In this document: piece after piece, positions 25,226-33,917 of the stretch
How positions within the stretch are numbered: position 1 is the stretch's first letter
Layout of the letters: each line of letters begins with the position of its first letter
DNA from: SIG440 sp045646865
GTDB taxonomy: Bacteria; Bacillota; Clostridia; Monoglobales; Monoglobaceae
DNA length: 64,000 nt
Direction of reading: 5' to 3'
Assembly: GCA_045646865.1 (NCBI GenBank)
Contig: JAZRLM010000007.1
Location: forward strand, 120,025-184,024
Made by a program: the position numbers and the translations under genes
The notes under the pieces: generated by a model
The model's database searches: none
What the model saw: the letters and a program-made list of their open reading frames with translations, nothing else
What the model was told of the DNA's origin: nothing

Positions 25226-27199
25226 ATGGATTTTCAGGTTGTATCAAAATATAAGCCCGCCGGTGATCAGCCTCAGGCAATTGATGCTTTAGCCAAGGGT
25301 GTTTTAAACGGCGACAAATTTCAGACCCTAATGGGTGTAACCGGCTCAGGTAAGACCTTTACTGTGGCAAACATCATTGAAAAAGTGAATAAACCGACAT
25401 TGGTGCTGGCACATAATAAAACCTTGGCGGCGCAACTATGTAGTGAGTTTAAAGAAATATTCCCCAACAATGCGGTGGAATATTTTGTTTCATATTATGA
25501 CTATTATCAGCCTGAGGCGTATATACCTAATTCTGACACCTATATCGAAAAAGATGCCCAGACCAACGAGGATATTGACAAACTACGCCATTCGGCAACA
25601 GCGGCACTTTTTGAACGCCGTGATGTGATTATTGTGGCAAGTGTTTCCTGCATATATGGTCTTGGTGACCCGATTGATTATAATAATATGGTAATATCCC
25701 TGCGCACGGGCATGGAACGTGACCGTGACGAGGTTATTGACAAACTGATTGAAATACAGTACGAAAGAAATGATATAAACTTTACCCGAAACAAATTCCG
25801 TGTAAGGGGCGATGTTATTGATGTGTTTCCATCATATTCTTCGGGTAATGCCATAAGAATAGAATTTTTTGGCGACGAGGTTGACCGCATTGCTGAAATC
25901 AGCTCAGTTACGGGCGAGGTAATAAAAGTGCTGAAGCACGTTGCGATTTATCCTGCATCCCACTATGTTGTGGGCAAGGAAAAACTGGAACGTGCCATTA
26001 CAGATATTGAGGCAGAAATGGAGGTGCGGGTGGAGGAATTTAAGGCAAATGAATGTCTTATTGAAGCCCAGCGGATTAAAGAGCGCACAAAATATGATAT
26101 TGAAATGATGCGTGAGACAGGGTTCTGTCAGGGAATCGAAAACTATTCGCGGCATATCAGCGGACGTCTGCCCGGAACGCCGCCATTTACACTCCTTGAC
26201 TATCTGCCCAAAGATTTTCTGCTTGTAGTGGATGAATCCCACGTTACAATTCCGCAGGTAAGGGCAATGTATGCTGGCGACCGTGCCCGCAAGACCAACC
26301 TTGTTGAATACGGCTTCAGACTGCCATCTGCATTTGACAACAGACCCCTTAACTTTGACGAGTTTTATGAACATATAAATCAGGCAATCTTTGTCAGCGC
26401 AACCCCCGCTGAATTTGAAACAGAACGTTCAAGTCGTGTTGTTGAGCAGGTTATCCGTCCTACCGGATTGCTTGACCCTGAAATTTCGGTGCGTCCCATT
26501 GATGGACAAATCGACGATTTGTATGGTGAAATCAAAAAGAGGGTTGCTAAAAACGAGAGGGTATTGGTGACAACTCTTACAAAGAAAATGGCCGAACGAC
26601 TTACCGAATATTTTGAAGATATGGATTTAAAGGTCAGATACCTTCATTCCGAGGTTGAAACTATTGAACGTATGGAAATTATACGTGATTTGCGTCTGGG
26701 TGTATTTGATGTTCTTGTGGGAATCAACCTTCTTCGTGAAGGTCTTGATATCCCCGAGGTTTCTCTTGTTGCAATACTTGATGCGGATAAAGAGGGCTTT
26801 TTGCGTTCAGATACATCGCTGATACAGACCATAGGCCGTGCGGCGCGTAATGCCGAAGGTACAGTTATTATGTATGCAGATACCATTACAGGGTCTATGC
26901 AACGTGCAATTTCCGAAACAGAACGCCGCCGTGAAATTCAGGCGGCATACAACGAGAAACACGGAATTGTTCCGCAGACAATAAAGAAGGATGTACACGA
27001 GATTATCGAGGCAACCGTTGCGGACGCAAAAATACCTAAGCACGGCAGAAGAAAACCAGAAACACCGATGGATATAAAAGAAAAGACCATTGCAGAACTT
27101 ACAACCGAGATGAAAAAGGCGGCAGAACTATTGCAGTTTGAGCTGGCTGCCAAAATCCGCGATGAAATACGCAGACTTGAGGGAGAACAAAATGATTAA
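25226..27199 (+). CDS. uvrB: Excinuclease ABC subunit B
   Basis: 657 residues from ATG 25226 (GTG 25217 is a possible alternative with AAGGA six bases ahead). UvrB verifies damage delivered by UvrA and recruits UvrC. Visible are Walker A GVTGSGKT (from residue 37), the damage-probing beta-hairpin YYDYYQPEAYIP, helicase motifs DESH, SATPAEFE and QTIGRAARN, and a C-terminal UVR coiled coil that binds UvrC. It overlaps uvrA by eight bases. Confidence 0.97.
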   Translation: MDFQVVSKYKPAGDQPQAIDALAKGVLNGDKFQTLMGVTGSGKTFTVANIIEKVNKPTLVLAHNKTLAAQLCSEFKEIFPNNAVEYFVSYYDYYQPEAYIPNSDTYIEKDAQTNEDIDKLRHSATAALFERRDVIIVASVSCIYGLGDPIDYNNMVISLRTGMERDRDEVIDKLIEIQYERNDINFTRNKFRVRGDVIDVFPSYSSGNAIRIEFFGDEVDRIAEISSVTGEVIKVLKHVAIYPASHYVVGKEKLERAITDIEAEMEVRVEEFKANECLIEAQRIKERTKYDIEMMRETGFCQGIENYSRHISGRLPGTPPFTLLDYLPKDFLLVVDESHVTIPQVRAMYAGDRARKTNLVEYGFRLPSAFDNRPLNFDEFYEHINQAIFVSATPAEFETERSSRVVEQVIRPTGLLDPEISVRPIDGQIDDLYGEIKKRVAKNERVLVTTLTKKMAERLTEYFEDMDLKVRYLHSEVETIERMEIIRDLRLGVFDVLVGINLLREGLDIPEVSLVAILDADKEGFLRSDTSLIQTIGRAARNAEGTVIMYADTITGSMQRAISETERRREIQAAYNEKHGIVPQTIKKDVHEIIEATVADAKIPKHGRRKPETPMDIKEKTIAELTTEMKKAAELLQFELAAKIRDEIRRLEGEQND

Positions 27200-30026
27200 C
27201 AAATACATTCACGTTAAAGGTGCAAGAGAGAACAATTTAAAGGGTATTGATGTAAAAATTCCCCGGGATAAACTGGTTGTTCTTACAGGGCTTAGCGGCT
27301 CGGGTAAATCTTCCCTTGCCTTTGAGACGATTTATGCCGAGGGTCAAAGGCGTTATGTTGAATCCCTTTCGGCATATGCAAGACAGTTCCTTGGCCAGAT
27401 GGAAAAGCCCAATGTGGAATCTATCGATGGTCTGTCACCTGCAATTTCAATTGACCAGAAGACCACAAGCAAAAATCCCCGTTCCACGGTTGGTACCGTG
27501 ACCGAGGTATATGACTATGTGCGTCTTTTGTTTGCGCGGGTTGGTGTCCCTCATTGTCCCAAGTGCGGCAAGGAAATAAAATCACAGTCTATTGATCAGA
27601 TTGTTGATGCGGTTAAGGCTCTGCCCGAAAAGACAAAAATTCAGATTCTTGCGCCTGTAGTCCGCGGCAGAAAAGGCGAATATTCCAAAGTTTTTGAAAA
27701 GGCGGCAAAGGATGGTTTTGTTCGTGTCCGCGTTGACGGCGAGATATACGACCCCGGTGCTGATGAAATTGCTCTGGACAAGCAAAAGAAACATAATATA
27801 GAAATTGTGGTTGACCGTTTGGTGGTTCGTGCCGGTATGGACAAGCGTTTGACCGATTCGCTGGAAACCGCGTTGAAAATGGCAAAGGGTCTTGTTGTGG
27901 TACAGCTTATCGAAACTGACGAAGAAATGATGTTCAGCCAGAACTACGCCTGTGATGATTGTGGAATTAATATCGAAGAGCTTACCCCAAGAATGTTTTC
28001 ATTCAACACACCTTACGGTGCTTGCCCCCATTGTATGGGACTTGGTGAGGTTGAAATTCTTGACCCCGAAAAACTGATTCCGGACAAATCAAAGAGCATA
28101 AACGAAGGTGCGATTAATTGCTATGGCTGGACAGGAACAGATAAAGACAGTATTTCTGCAATGTATTACCGCGGTCTTGCTAAAATGTATGATTTCAGCC
28201 TTGATACCCCTATTCAGGATTTGCCGGATGACATAATGGACATTCTGCTTTACGGAACAAAAGGCGAAAAGGTGCATCTATCCTATGAGAAAAAGTATGC
28301 CCGCGGCGAACATTACGCAAGGTTTGAAGGTATAATAAACAACGCTCTTCGCCGTTATAAAGAAACCAATTCCGAATGGGCGCGAAAAGAAATTCAGGAG
28401 CTTATGTATATTACTCCCTGCCCTGAATGTAAGGGCACTCGTCTTAAAAAAGAGAGCCTTGCAGTAACAATTAAGGATAAAAATATAAATGAAATAAGTG
28501 ATATGTCGATTGCCGAGGCAATGGAGTTTTTTGACAAAATGGAGCTTACTCCAAAGGAAGAGATTATCGGCAGACAAATTCTAAAAGAAATAAAGGCAAG
28601 ACTTTCGTTCCTTGTGAGTGTAGGTCTTGAATATCTGACACTTTCCCGTTCAAGCGGGACTTTATCGGGTGGCGAGGCGCAGAGAATACGTCTGGCAAGT
28701 CAGATAGGTTCAGGGCTTATGGGGGTTGTTTATATCCTTGACGAGCCAAGTATCGGTCTTCACCAAAGGGATAATCACAAACTGATTGAAATGCTGAAAA
28801 GACTCCGCGACTTGGGGAATACCCTGATTGTTGTTGAACACGACGAGGACACAATGTATGCCGCCGACCATATTATTGACATCGGCCCCGGTGCAGGTGT
28901 CCATGGCGGATATGTGGTTGCTGAGGGTACCGTTGAGGAAATAAAAAAATGTGAGAAGTCCGAAACAGGTCTTTACCTAAGCGGAATAAAGAAAATTCCC
29001 GTACCTGCGGAGCGTCGCATGGGTAACGGAAACGTATTGCGCCTTGAAGGTGCCGCACAAAATAATCTTAAAAATGTCAATGTTGAAATTCCTCTGGGAA
29101 CCTTCACGTGTGTTACGGGTGTTTCGGGTAGCGGAAAAAGTTCACTTGTAAATGAGGTTTTATACCGAATACTGGCAAACGACTTAAACCGTGCCAAGAT
29201 GAAGGCGGGCAAGTTTAAAACAATCAGCGGTCTTGAAAATTTAGACAAGGTAATTGATATTGACCAGTCGCCGATCGGCAGAACACCAAGGTCTAACCCT
29301 GCCACCTATACCGGACTTTTCGGGGATATCCGCAATTTGTTTGCGTCAACTCCGGATGCAAAGTCAAGGGGATATAGTGCAGGAAGATTCAGCTTTAATG
29401 TTAAGGGCGGCAGATGCGAATCCTGTCAGGGTGATGGTATTATCAAGATAGAGATGCATTTTCTGCCCGATATATATATGCCCTGCGAAGTATGCGGAGG
29501 CAAGAGATACAACCGAGAAACCTTAGAGGTTAAATTCAAGGGCAAAAGTATCGCAGATGTTCTGGATATGACGGTAGAAGAAGGAATGGAGTTTTTTGAC
29601 AGCATACCTAGAATCGCAAATCGTCTAAGGACATTATATGAAGTTGGTCTTGGTTATATAAAAATCGGTCAGTCCTCAACTACACTTTCGGGTGGCGAGG
29701 CACAGCGTGTCAAGCTGGCAACAGAGCTAAGCAAGCGTGGTACCGGCAAGACCATATATATTCTTGACGAGCCAACAACGGGTCTTCACACAGCCGATGT
29801 TCACCGTCTTATTGATGTACTGCAAAGACTGGTGGACGCAGGAAACACCGTGGTGGTTATTGAACACAACCTTGATGTGATAAAAACAGCAGACTATATA
29901 ATCGACCTTGGACCCGAAGGTGGCAATAAAGGCGGCAAGGTTGTTGCACAAGGTACACCTGAAGAGGTTGCAAAATCAAAGAAATCATATACGGGAATGT
30001 ATTTGAAGGATGTTCTTAAAAAGTAA
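27192..30026 (+). CDS. uvrA: Excinuclease ABC subunit A
   Basis: 944 residues. UvrA dimers find bulky DNA lesions. Two ABC ATPase modules carry Walker A motifs GLSGSGKSS (near residue 31) and GVSGSGKSS, with signatures LSGGEAQRI and LSGGEAQRV. Zinc-binding cysteine pairs CPKC, CDDC/CPHC and CESC/CEVC are intact. ATG 27192 lies inside the end of uvrB and agrees with the family N-terminus INKYIHVKGARENNLK. It ends at a bidirectional terminator. Confidence 0.97.
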   Translation: MINKYIHVKGARENNLKGIDVKIPRDKLVVLTGLSGSGKSSLAFETIYAEGQRRYVESLSAYARQFLGQMEKPNVESIDGLSPAISIDQKTTSKNPRSTVGTVTEVYDYVRLLFARVGVPHCPKCGKEIKSQSIDQIVDAVKALPEKTKIQILAPVVRGRKGEYSKVFEKAAKDGFVRVRVDGEIYDPGADEIALDKQKKHNIEIVVDRLVVRAGMDKRLTDSLETALKMAKGLVVVQLIETDEEMMFSQNYACDDCGINIEELTPRMFSFNTPYGACPHCMGLGEVEILDPEKLIPDKSKSINEGAINCYGWTGTDKDSISAMYYRGLAKMYDFSLDTPIQDLPDDIMDILLYGTKGEKVHLSYEKKYARGEHYARFEGIINNALRRYKETNSEWARKEIQELMYITPCPECKGTRLKKESLAVTIKDKNINEISDMSIAEAMEFFDKMELTPKEEIIGRQILKEIKARLSFLVSVGLEYLTLSRSSGTLSGGEAQRIRLASQIGSGLMGVVYILDEPSIGLHQRDNHKLIEMLKRLRDLGNTLIVVEHDEDTMYAADHIIDIGPGAGVHGGYVVAEGTVEEIKKCEKSETGLYLSGIKKIPVPAERRMGNGNVLRLEGAAQNNLKNVNVEIPLGTFTCVTGVSGSGKSSLVNEVLYRILANDLNRAKMKAGKFKTISGLENLDKVIDIDQSPIGRTPRSNPATYTGLFGDIRNLFASTPDAKSRGYSAGRFSFNVKGGRCESCQGDGIIKIEMHFLPDIYMPCEVCGGKRYNRETLEVKFKGKSIADVLDMTVEEGMEFFDSIPRIANRLRTLYEVGLGYIKIGQSSTTLSGGEAQRVKLATELSKRGTGKTIYILDEPTTGLHTADVHRLIDVLQRLVDAGNTVVVIEHNLDVIKTADYIIDLGPEGGNKGGKVVAQGTPEEVAKSKKSYTGMYLKDVLKK

Positions 30027-30032
30027 TAAAGC

Positions 30033-30067
30033 AAAAACGGAGCGGTGAAATCACTACTCCGTTTTGT
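30033..30067. terminator. Bidirectional terminator between uvrA and the convergent ABC exporter
   Basis: Arms AAAACGGAG and CTCCGTTTT (nine bases) enclose a 14-base loop that can extend pairing. A-run and T-run flank both sides, serving uvrA (plus) and the minus-strand operon. Confidence 0.8.
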
Positions 30068-30072
30068 TATGT

Positions 30073-31800
30073 TTATAATACGCTGTACATTGAATAAAGT
30101 TTTGCATACTCTCCGCCCTTTTCTATAAGCTCGGCGTGAGTGCCTTCCTCGATAATGCCGTCCTGAGTTAATACAAAAATTCTTGTGGCATTTTTTATTG
30201 TGGTAAGACGGTGGGCAATGGTAAAGGTAGTTCTGCCCTTTGAAAGCTTTTTCAGAGAATTCTGAACAATAAGCTCGCTTTCGTTATCCAGAGCCGAGGT
30301 TGCCTCGTCAAGAATAAGTATCGGCGGATTTTTAAGGAACAGTCGGGCAATTGAAATTCGTTGCTTTTGTCCTCCTGATAGTTTAAGTCCGCGCTCGCCA
30401 ACGTATGTGTCATATCCATCTTTTAATTCGCAGATAAATTCGTGAGCACCTGCGGCTTTTGCGGCCTCAATAACTTCGTCACGGGTTGCATCGGGATTAC
30501 CGTAGATAATATTTTCATAAACAGTACCGCTGAACAGATACACATCCTGTTGTACCATTCCTATGTTGTTGCGCAGAGAGTCAAGGGTAATATTTTTAAT
30601 ATTTATTCCGTCTATATATATGTTGCCGTCGGTCAGATCGTAAAATCTTGGGATAAGGTTACACATTGTGGTTTTACCACCGCCTGAAGGTCCTACAATA
30701 GCAACATTCTCACCGGGTTTGATGTCAAGGGAAAGGGCGTTAATAACATTTTCGGCGTTGTCGGAATACTTGAAATTAACATTTTCAAAAACCACATTAC
30801 CCTTAACATTCTCAAGTTCAACCGAATCTACGGTGTCCTTAATGTCGATGGGCTCGTCCATAATTTCAAGAAAGCGTTCAATACCTGTAATTCCGCGTTG
30901 AAACTGTTCGGTAAATTCAACAAGTCGGCGGATTGACGTGATAAGGGTCTGGATATAAAGCAGATATGCAACCAAATCTGCCGGTGTGATATGTCCCTTT
31001 ACCATAAATGCAGAGCCAAGAACAATTACGGCAATATACATAACTCCGTCAAAGAATCTTGTTCCCGACTGGAACAGAGCCATATATTTATATGCATTCT
31101 TCTTTGCTCTGAAAAACTGACGGTTACCTTCGGCAAATTTCTCACGTTCAATATCTTCGTTGGCAAAACTTTTTACAACGCGGATACCAAGCAAGCTGTC
31201 TTCAAGCTCGGAATTAAGTTCGCCTATCTGCTTGCGTTGTTCCTTAAATGCATTTTTCATATTTCTTCTAAAAAGGAATACAGAAATCAGCATCAGGGGA
31301 AGCAGCAGAAATATAAGTGAGGTAAGCAACAGATTGATGCCGCCAAGGATGATAAATGCACCGATTATTTTTATTGATGCAATAAAAAACTCTTCGGGAC
31401 AATGGTGTGAGAATTCAGTAATATCAAAAAGGTCAGAGGTCATTCGTGACATTAGCTGACCGATTTTGGTGTTGTCAAAGTACCTGAAGGGTAGTTTTTC
31501 AAGATGGTCAAACATATCGCGGCGCATATCGGTTTCGAGCCTTGCGCCCATAACGTGACCTGCATTTGCCATATAATAGTTTGCACAGACATCTACAACG
31601 CGCAGCAGCAGATACACTCCGCCAAGCCTGATTACCGATGACAGCATAAACTGCTGAGTGGGGTCTATTGCCATATTGGTAATGCGCCGCACAATAAGCG
31701 GAAACACAAGCTCGCATACTGTGGTAAGTGCTGCACAAAGCAGATCAAGAATAATAATTCCTATATAGGGTTTGTAATATACAGAAAATCTTTTAAACAT
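30073..31800 (-). CDS. ABC exporter, fused membrane and ATPase domains
   Basis: 575 residues. An N-terminal six-helix exporter domain (about 1-310) precedes an ATPase with Walker A GPSGGGKTT, signature LSGGQKQR, Walker B ILILDEATSALD and the H-loop histidine in TFTIAHRLTT. Half-transporters of this type form homodimers and export lipids, drugs or peptides. It is last in the minus-strand envelope operon, 15 bases after the second DUF4330 gene, so a wall-polymer or lipid substrate is possible; MsbA-like flippase function is a guess. The ribosome site is weak. Confidence 0.9.
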   Translation of the reverse strand: MFKRFSVYYKPYIGIIILDLLCAALTTVCELVFPLIVRRITNMAIDPTQQFMLSSVIRLGGVYLLLRVVDVCANYYMANAGHVMGARLETDMRRDMFDHLEKLPFRYFDNTKIGQLMSRMTSDLFDITEFSHHCPEEFFIASIKIIGAFIILGGINLLLTSLIFLLLPLMLISVFLFRRNMKNAFKEQRKQIGELNSELEDSLLGIRVVKSFANEDIEREKFAEGNRQFFRAKKNAYKYMALFQSGTRFFDGVMYIAVIVLGSAFMVKGHITPADLVAYLLYIQTLITSIRRLVEFTEQFQRGITGIERFLEIMDEPIDIKDTVDSVELENVKGNVVFENVNFKYSDNAENVINALSLDIKPGENVAIVGPSGGGKTTMCNLIPRFYDLTDGNIYIDGINIKNITLDSLRNNIGMVQQDVYLFSGTVYENIIYGNPDATRDEVIEAAKAAGAHEFICELKDGYDTYVGERGLKLSGGQKQRISIARLFLKNPPILILDEATSALDNESELIVQNSLKKLSKGRTTFTIAHRLTTIKNATRIFVLTQDGIIEEGTHAELIEKGGEYAKLYSMYSVL

Positions 31801-31815
31801 AAAAACATCTCGCTT

Positions 31816-32307
31816 TTATTGGACTTCTCTTACATCTATAATTACACCTGATGTATTGGCAAATTTTGAAGTAAAGAAAAGTGTGGAGCCAATATTGATT
31901 GGCTGATTGGTGGAGGTATAATAGCCGGAGTTATTTACACTTCCGTCCACACAAATTTTTACTGTTGCGGTATAACGTTCAGGCAGGGGTGTTTTTGCAA
32001 TGGTGCCGTTTGCAAGCTCGCGTGTGTCAACGGCTTCTTCGTATGTCACGTCGGTGATTTCACCCGCTTCTTCCTTAGTGGTTGTGTTTGTTATGGGGCC
32101 TCTTTGCTGCAAAGCTTCAACTGTGCCAATGCGCACACCTTTGACCAGAACGGTGTATTCAATCTGCTGTTTCTGGGTTGATACCTTTGTATCTTCACCG
32201 CCAAAACGCATATAAAGACCAAAGGCAAGAACTGCAACAGCCAAAACAACAACTATATCAATAATGCTTATTTTGCCAAATAATTTTCCTTCTTTATTTA
32301 TAAACAT
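31816..32307 (-). CDS. DUF4330 membrane-anchored protein
   Basis: 163 residues. A short cytoplasmic start (NKEGKLFGKISIIDIV) leads to one membrane segment (about 17-33) and an external beta-rich domain (IEYTVLVKGVRIGTVEAL, TATVKICVDGSVNN). It belongs to DUF4330, of unknown function, typically found beside polysaccharide and SLH-associated wall genes. AGGAGG stands nine bases before the start. The neighbouring gene upstream is a paralogue with the same layout. Confidence 0.8.
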   Translation of the reverse strand: MFINKEGKLFGKISIIDIVVVLAVAVLAFGLYMRFGGEDTKVSTQKQQIEYTVLVKGVRIGTVEALQQRGPITNTTTKEEAGEITDVTYEEAVDTRELANGTIAKTPLPERYTATVKICVDGSVNNSGYYTSTNQPINIGSTLFFTSKFANTSGVIIDVREVQ

Positions 32308-32320
32308 ATGTCCCTGCCTC

Positions 32321-32803
32321 CTATTGAATTTTCAAGCCGGTTATATAACCCAGACCTGCGGATTTTTTACTTCTGACAACCTCGTCTTCGCCAACTCGCA
32401 AAGGAGTGCTGCCTGCCATAATTGCTGAATTTGATTCTGTCAGCTGAGATTCAAGTGTAAGGACTATATCAAAATACATCGGGTCTTCTGCAAGGACTGC
32501 GACACCTGATTTAGTGTTTGTAACAACCTGTTTAGCAGGACCAACCTGCACATCAACCAGTTTTGCCGCAAAACGTTCCTTTTCGCCAACCATAACAGAT
32601 TCACCGTTGGCAAGGGCTTCAGTGAAGGCATCTGCTGCCACTTTTTCGCATCTTGTAAGTTCAACCGTGTACTGTGCTGTGACGGTTTGAGTTGCGGTTC
32701 CTGTGCTGTCAGGTTTGTTAAGGAACAAAAAGCCTGCTGTTGCAATCAACAGAATTAATACAATAATAAAGCCATCCATAAAATTGAATTTTGGTTTATC
32801 CAT
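32321..32803 (-). CDS. DUF4330-like membrane-anchored protein (paralogue)
   Basis: 160 residues with the same design as the next gene: a short cytoplasmic start (KFNFMDGFIIV), one membrane segment (about 10-28), then an external beta-rich domain (AQYTVELTRCEKVAADAF, DIVLTLESQLTESN). Its first eight bases overlap the end of the upstream glycosyltransferase gene, so the two are translationally coupled. The function is unknown; tandem placement suggests a heteromeric pair at the membrane. Confidence 0.75.
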   Translation of the reverse strand: MDKPKFNFMDGFIIVLILLIATAGFLFLNKPDSTGTATQTVTAQYTVELTRCEKVAADAFTEALANGESVMVGEKERFAAKLVDVQVGPAKQVVTNTKSGVAVLAEDPMYFDIVLTLESQLTESNSAIMAGSTPLRVGEDEVVRSKKSAGLGYITGLKIQ

Positions 32804-33917
32804 TTTTCTTACCTCCCAGGGATAAATAAATATTATCTATGTTTTCCGCATACTTTTGTGCCGTAAAGACGGAATTGAAGATTTCCTTACTTCTTTTGCA
32901 CATATCCGAATACAGATTGTCATCGGAAAACAGAATTTTCAGTTTTTCTGCCAGAGCATCAGGGTCGTGAGTGGGAACGATAAAGCCGTTTTCTCCGTTT
33001 TTGATAACTCCGGGGTTTCCGCCAAAGTCGGATACTACGGCAGGTTTACCAAGGCTCATACCCTCAAGGAGTGAAAGACTTGTTGCCTCGGTGCCGAACG
33101 AACAATTGCATTGCACGTCAATAAGGTTCATAAGGGGTTCTACGTTGGTCAGAAAGCCCAGCATAACCACATAATCTTCAAGACCGTATTCTGCAATCTG
33201 CTTGCGGATTGGCTCTGCCATATCGCCTGTTCCGGCAATGAAAAATTTTGCCTTGACACCTGCGGCTTTCAGCTTTGCGGCAGCTTGTACAAAATATTTG
33301 TGACCTTTTACCTCATTAAGTCGGGCAACAATGGCGGTACATTTGGTGCCTTCGGGAACGTTGTATTCTTTGCGAAGTGCGTCCATTTGTTCGTCGGTGT
33401 ATGGGGTTAGTGGTTCAACTCCGTTAAGGATAACATCAATTTTCTTATCGGATACGCCGATTACGGTGATATTGTCTTTTGCGGCTTCTGCTACGGCAAT
33501 TATTTTATCTGCAGTGGAATTGTTTGCCAGACCGCAAAGAGCCTTGCCGATACCTTTTGTCAGCTTTGGTGACGGAGGGAATACACTATGGCGTGTGTAC
33601 ACGATTTTTGCACCGTAAAGCCTTGCTGCAATTCGTGCCGACATACTTGCATGGGTGTGCACAACGTCAGGCTTGAACTCTTTAAAAACATCAAGCAGAC
33701 ACCTTATCGCTTTAACGTCAAGTGATTTATCTGCCATGGCGGCAATCTCATAAACCTTAAAGCCAAGAGCCTCGACCTGTGGTTTCAAAAGACTGTTCAG
33801 GGGAAGAACTACTGCGATATTTAAATCCTTCTTGTTGCAGTATTTAAGGTAGGTGAGTATGCATTTGCCTGCACCGCCGATATTGGTATCGGAGCATACC
33901 TGAAGAATGTTAATCAT
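32796..33917 (-). CDS. GT4-family glycosyltransferase
   Basis: 373 residues, GT-B fold. The N-terminal acceptor half starts with INILQVCSDTNIGGAGK, and the C-terminal donor half has the GT4 block EATSLSLLEGMSLGKPAVVSD with its paired glutamates and the phosphate-binding region NGVEPL/ARLNEVKGH. It probably adds a sugar to a lipid-linked wall polymer; donor and acceptor are unknown. It overlaps the O-antigen-ligase-like gene upstream by eight bases. GAGGTAAC precedes the ATG. Confidence 0.88.
   Translation of the reverse strand: MINILQVCSDTNIGGAGKCILTYLKYCNKKDLNIAVVLPLNSLLKPQVEALGFKVYEIAAMADKSLDVKAIRCLLDVFKEFKPDVVHTHASMSARIAARLYGAKIVYTRHSVFPPSPKLTKGIGKALCGLANNSTADKIIAVAEAAKDNITVIGVSDKKIDVILNGVEPLTPYTDEQMDALRKEYNVPEGTKCTAIVARLNEVKGHKYFVQAAAKLKAAGVKAKFFIAGTGDMAEPIRKQIAEYGLEDYVVMLGFLTNVEPLMNLIDVQCNCSFGTEATSLSLLEGMSLGKPAVVSDFGGNPGVIKNGENGFIVPTHDPDALAEKLKILFSDDNLYSDMCKRSKEIFNSVFTAQKYAENIDNIYLSLGGKKNG

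Noticed and set aside
33331..33676. Overlapping plus-strand frames opposite the GT4 gene
   Set aside because: They are antisense to conserved GT4 motifs and lack ribosome sites.
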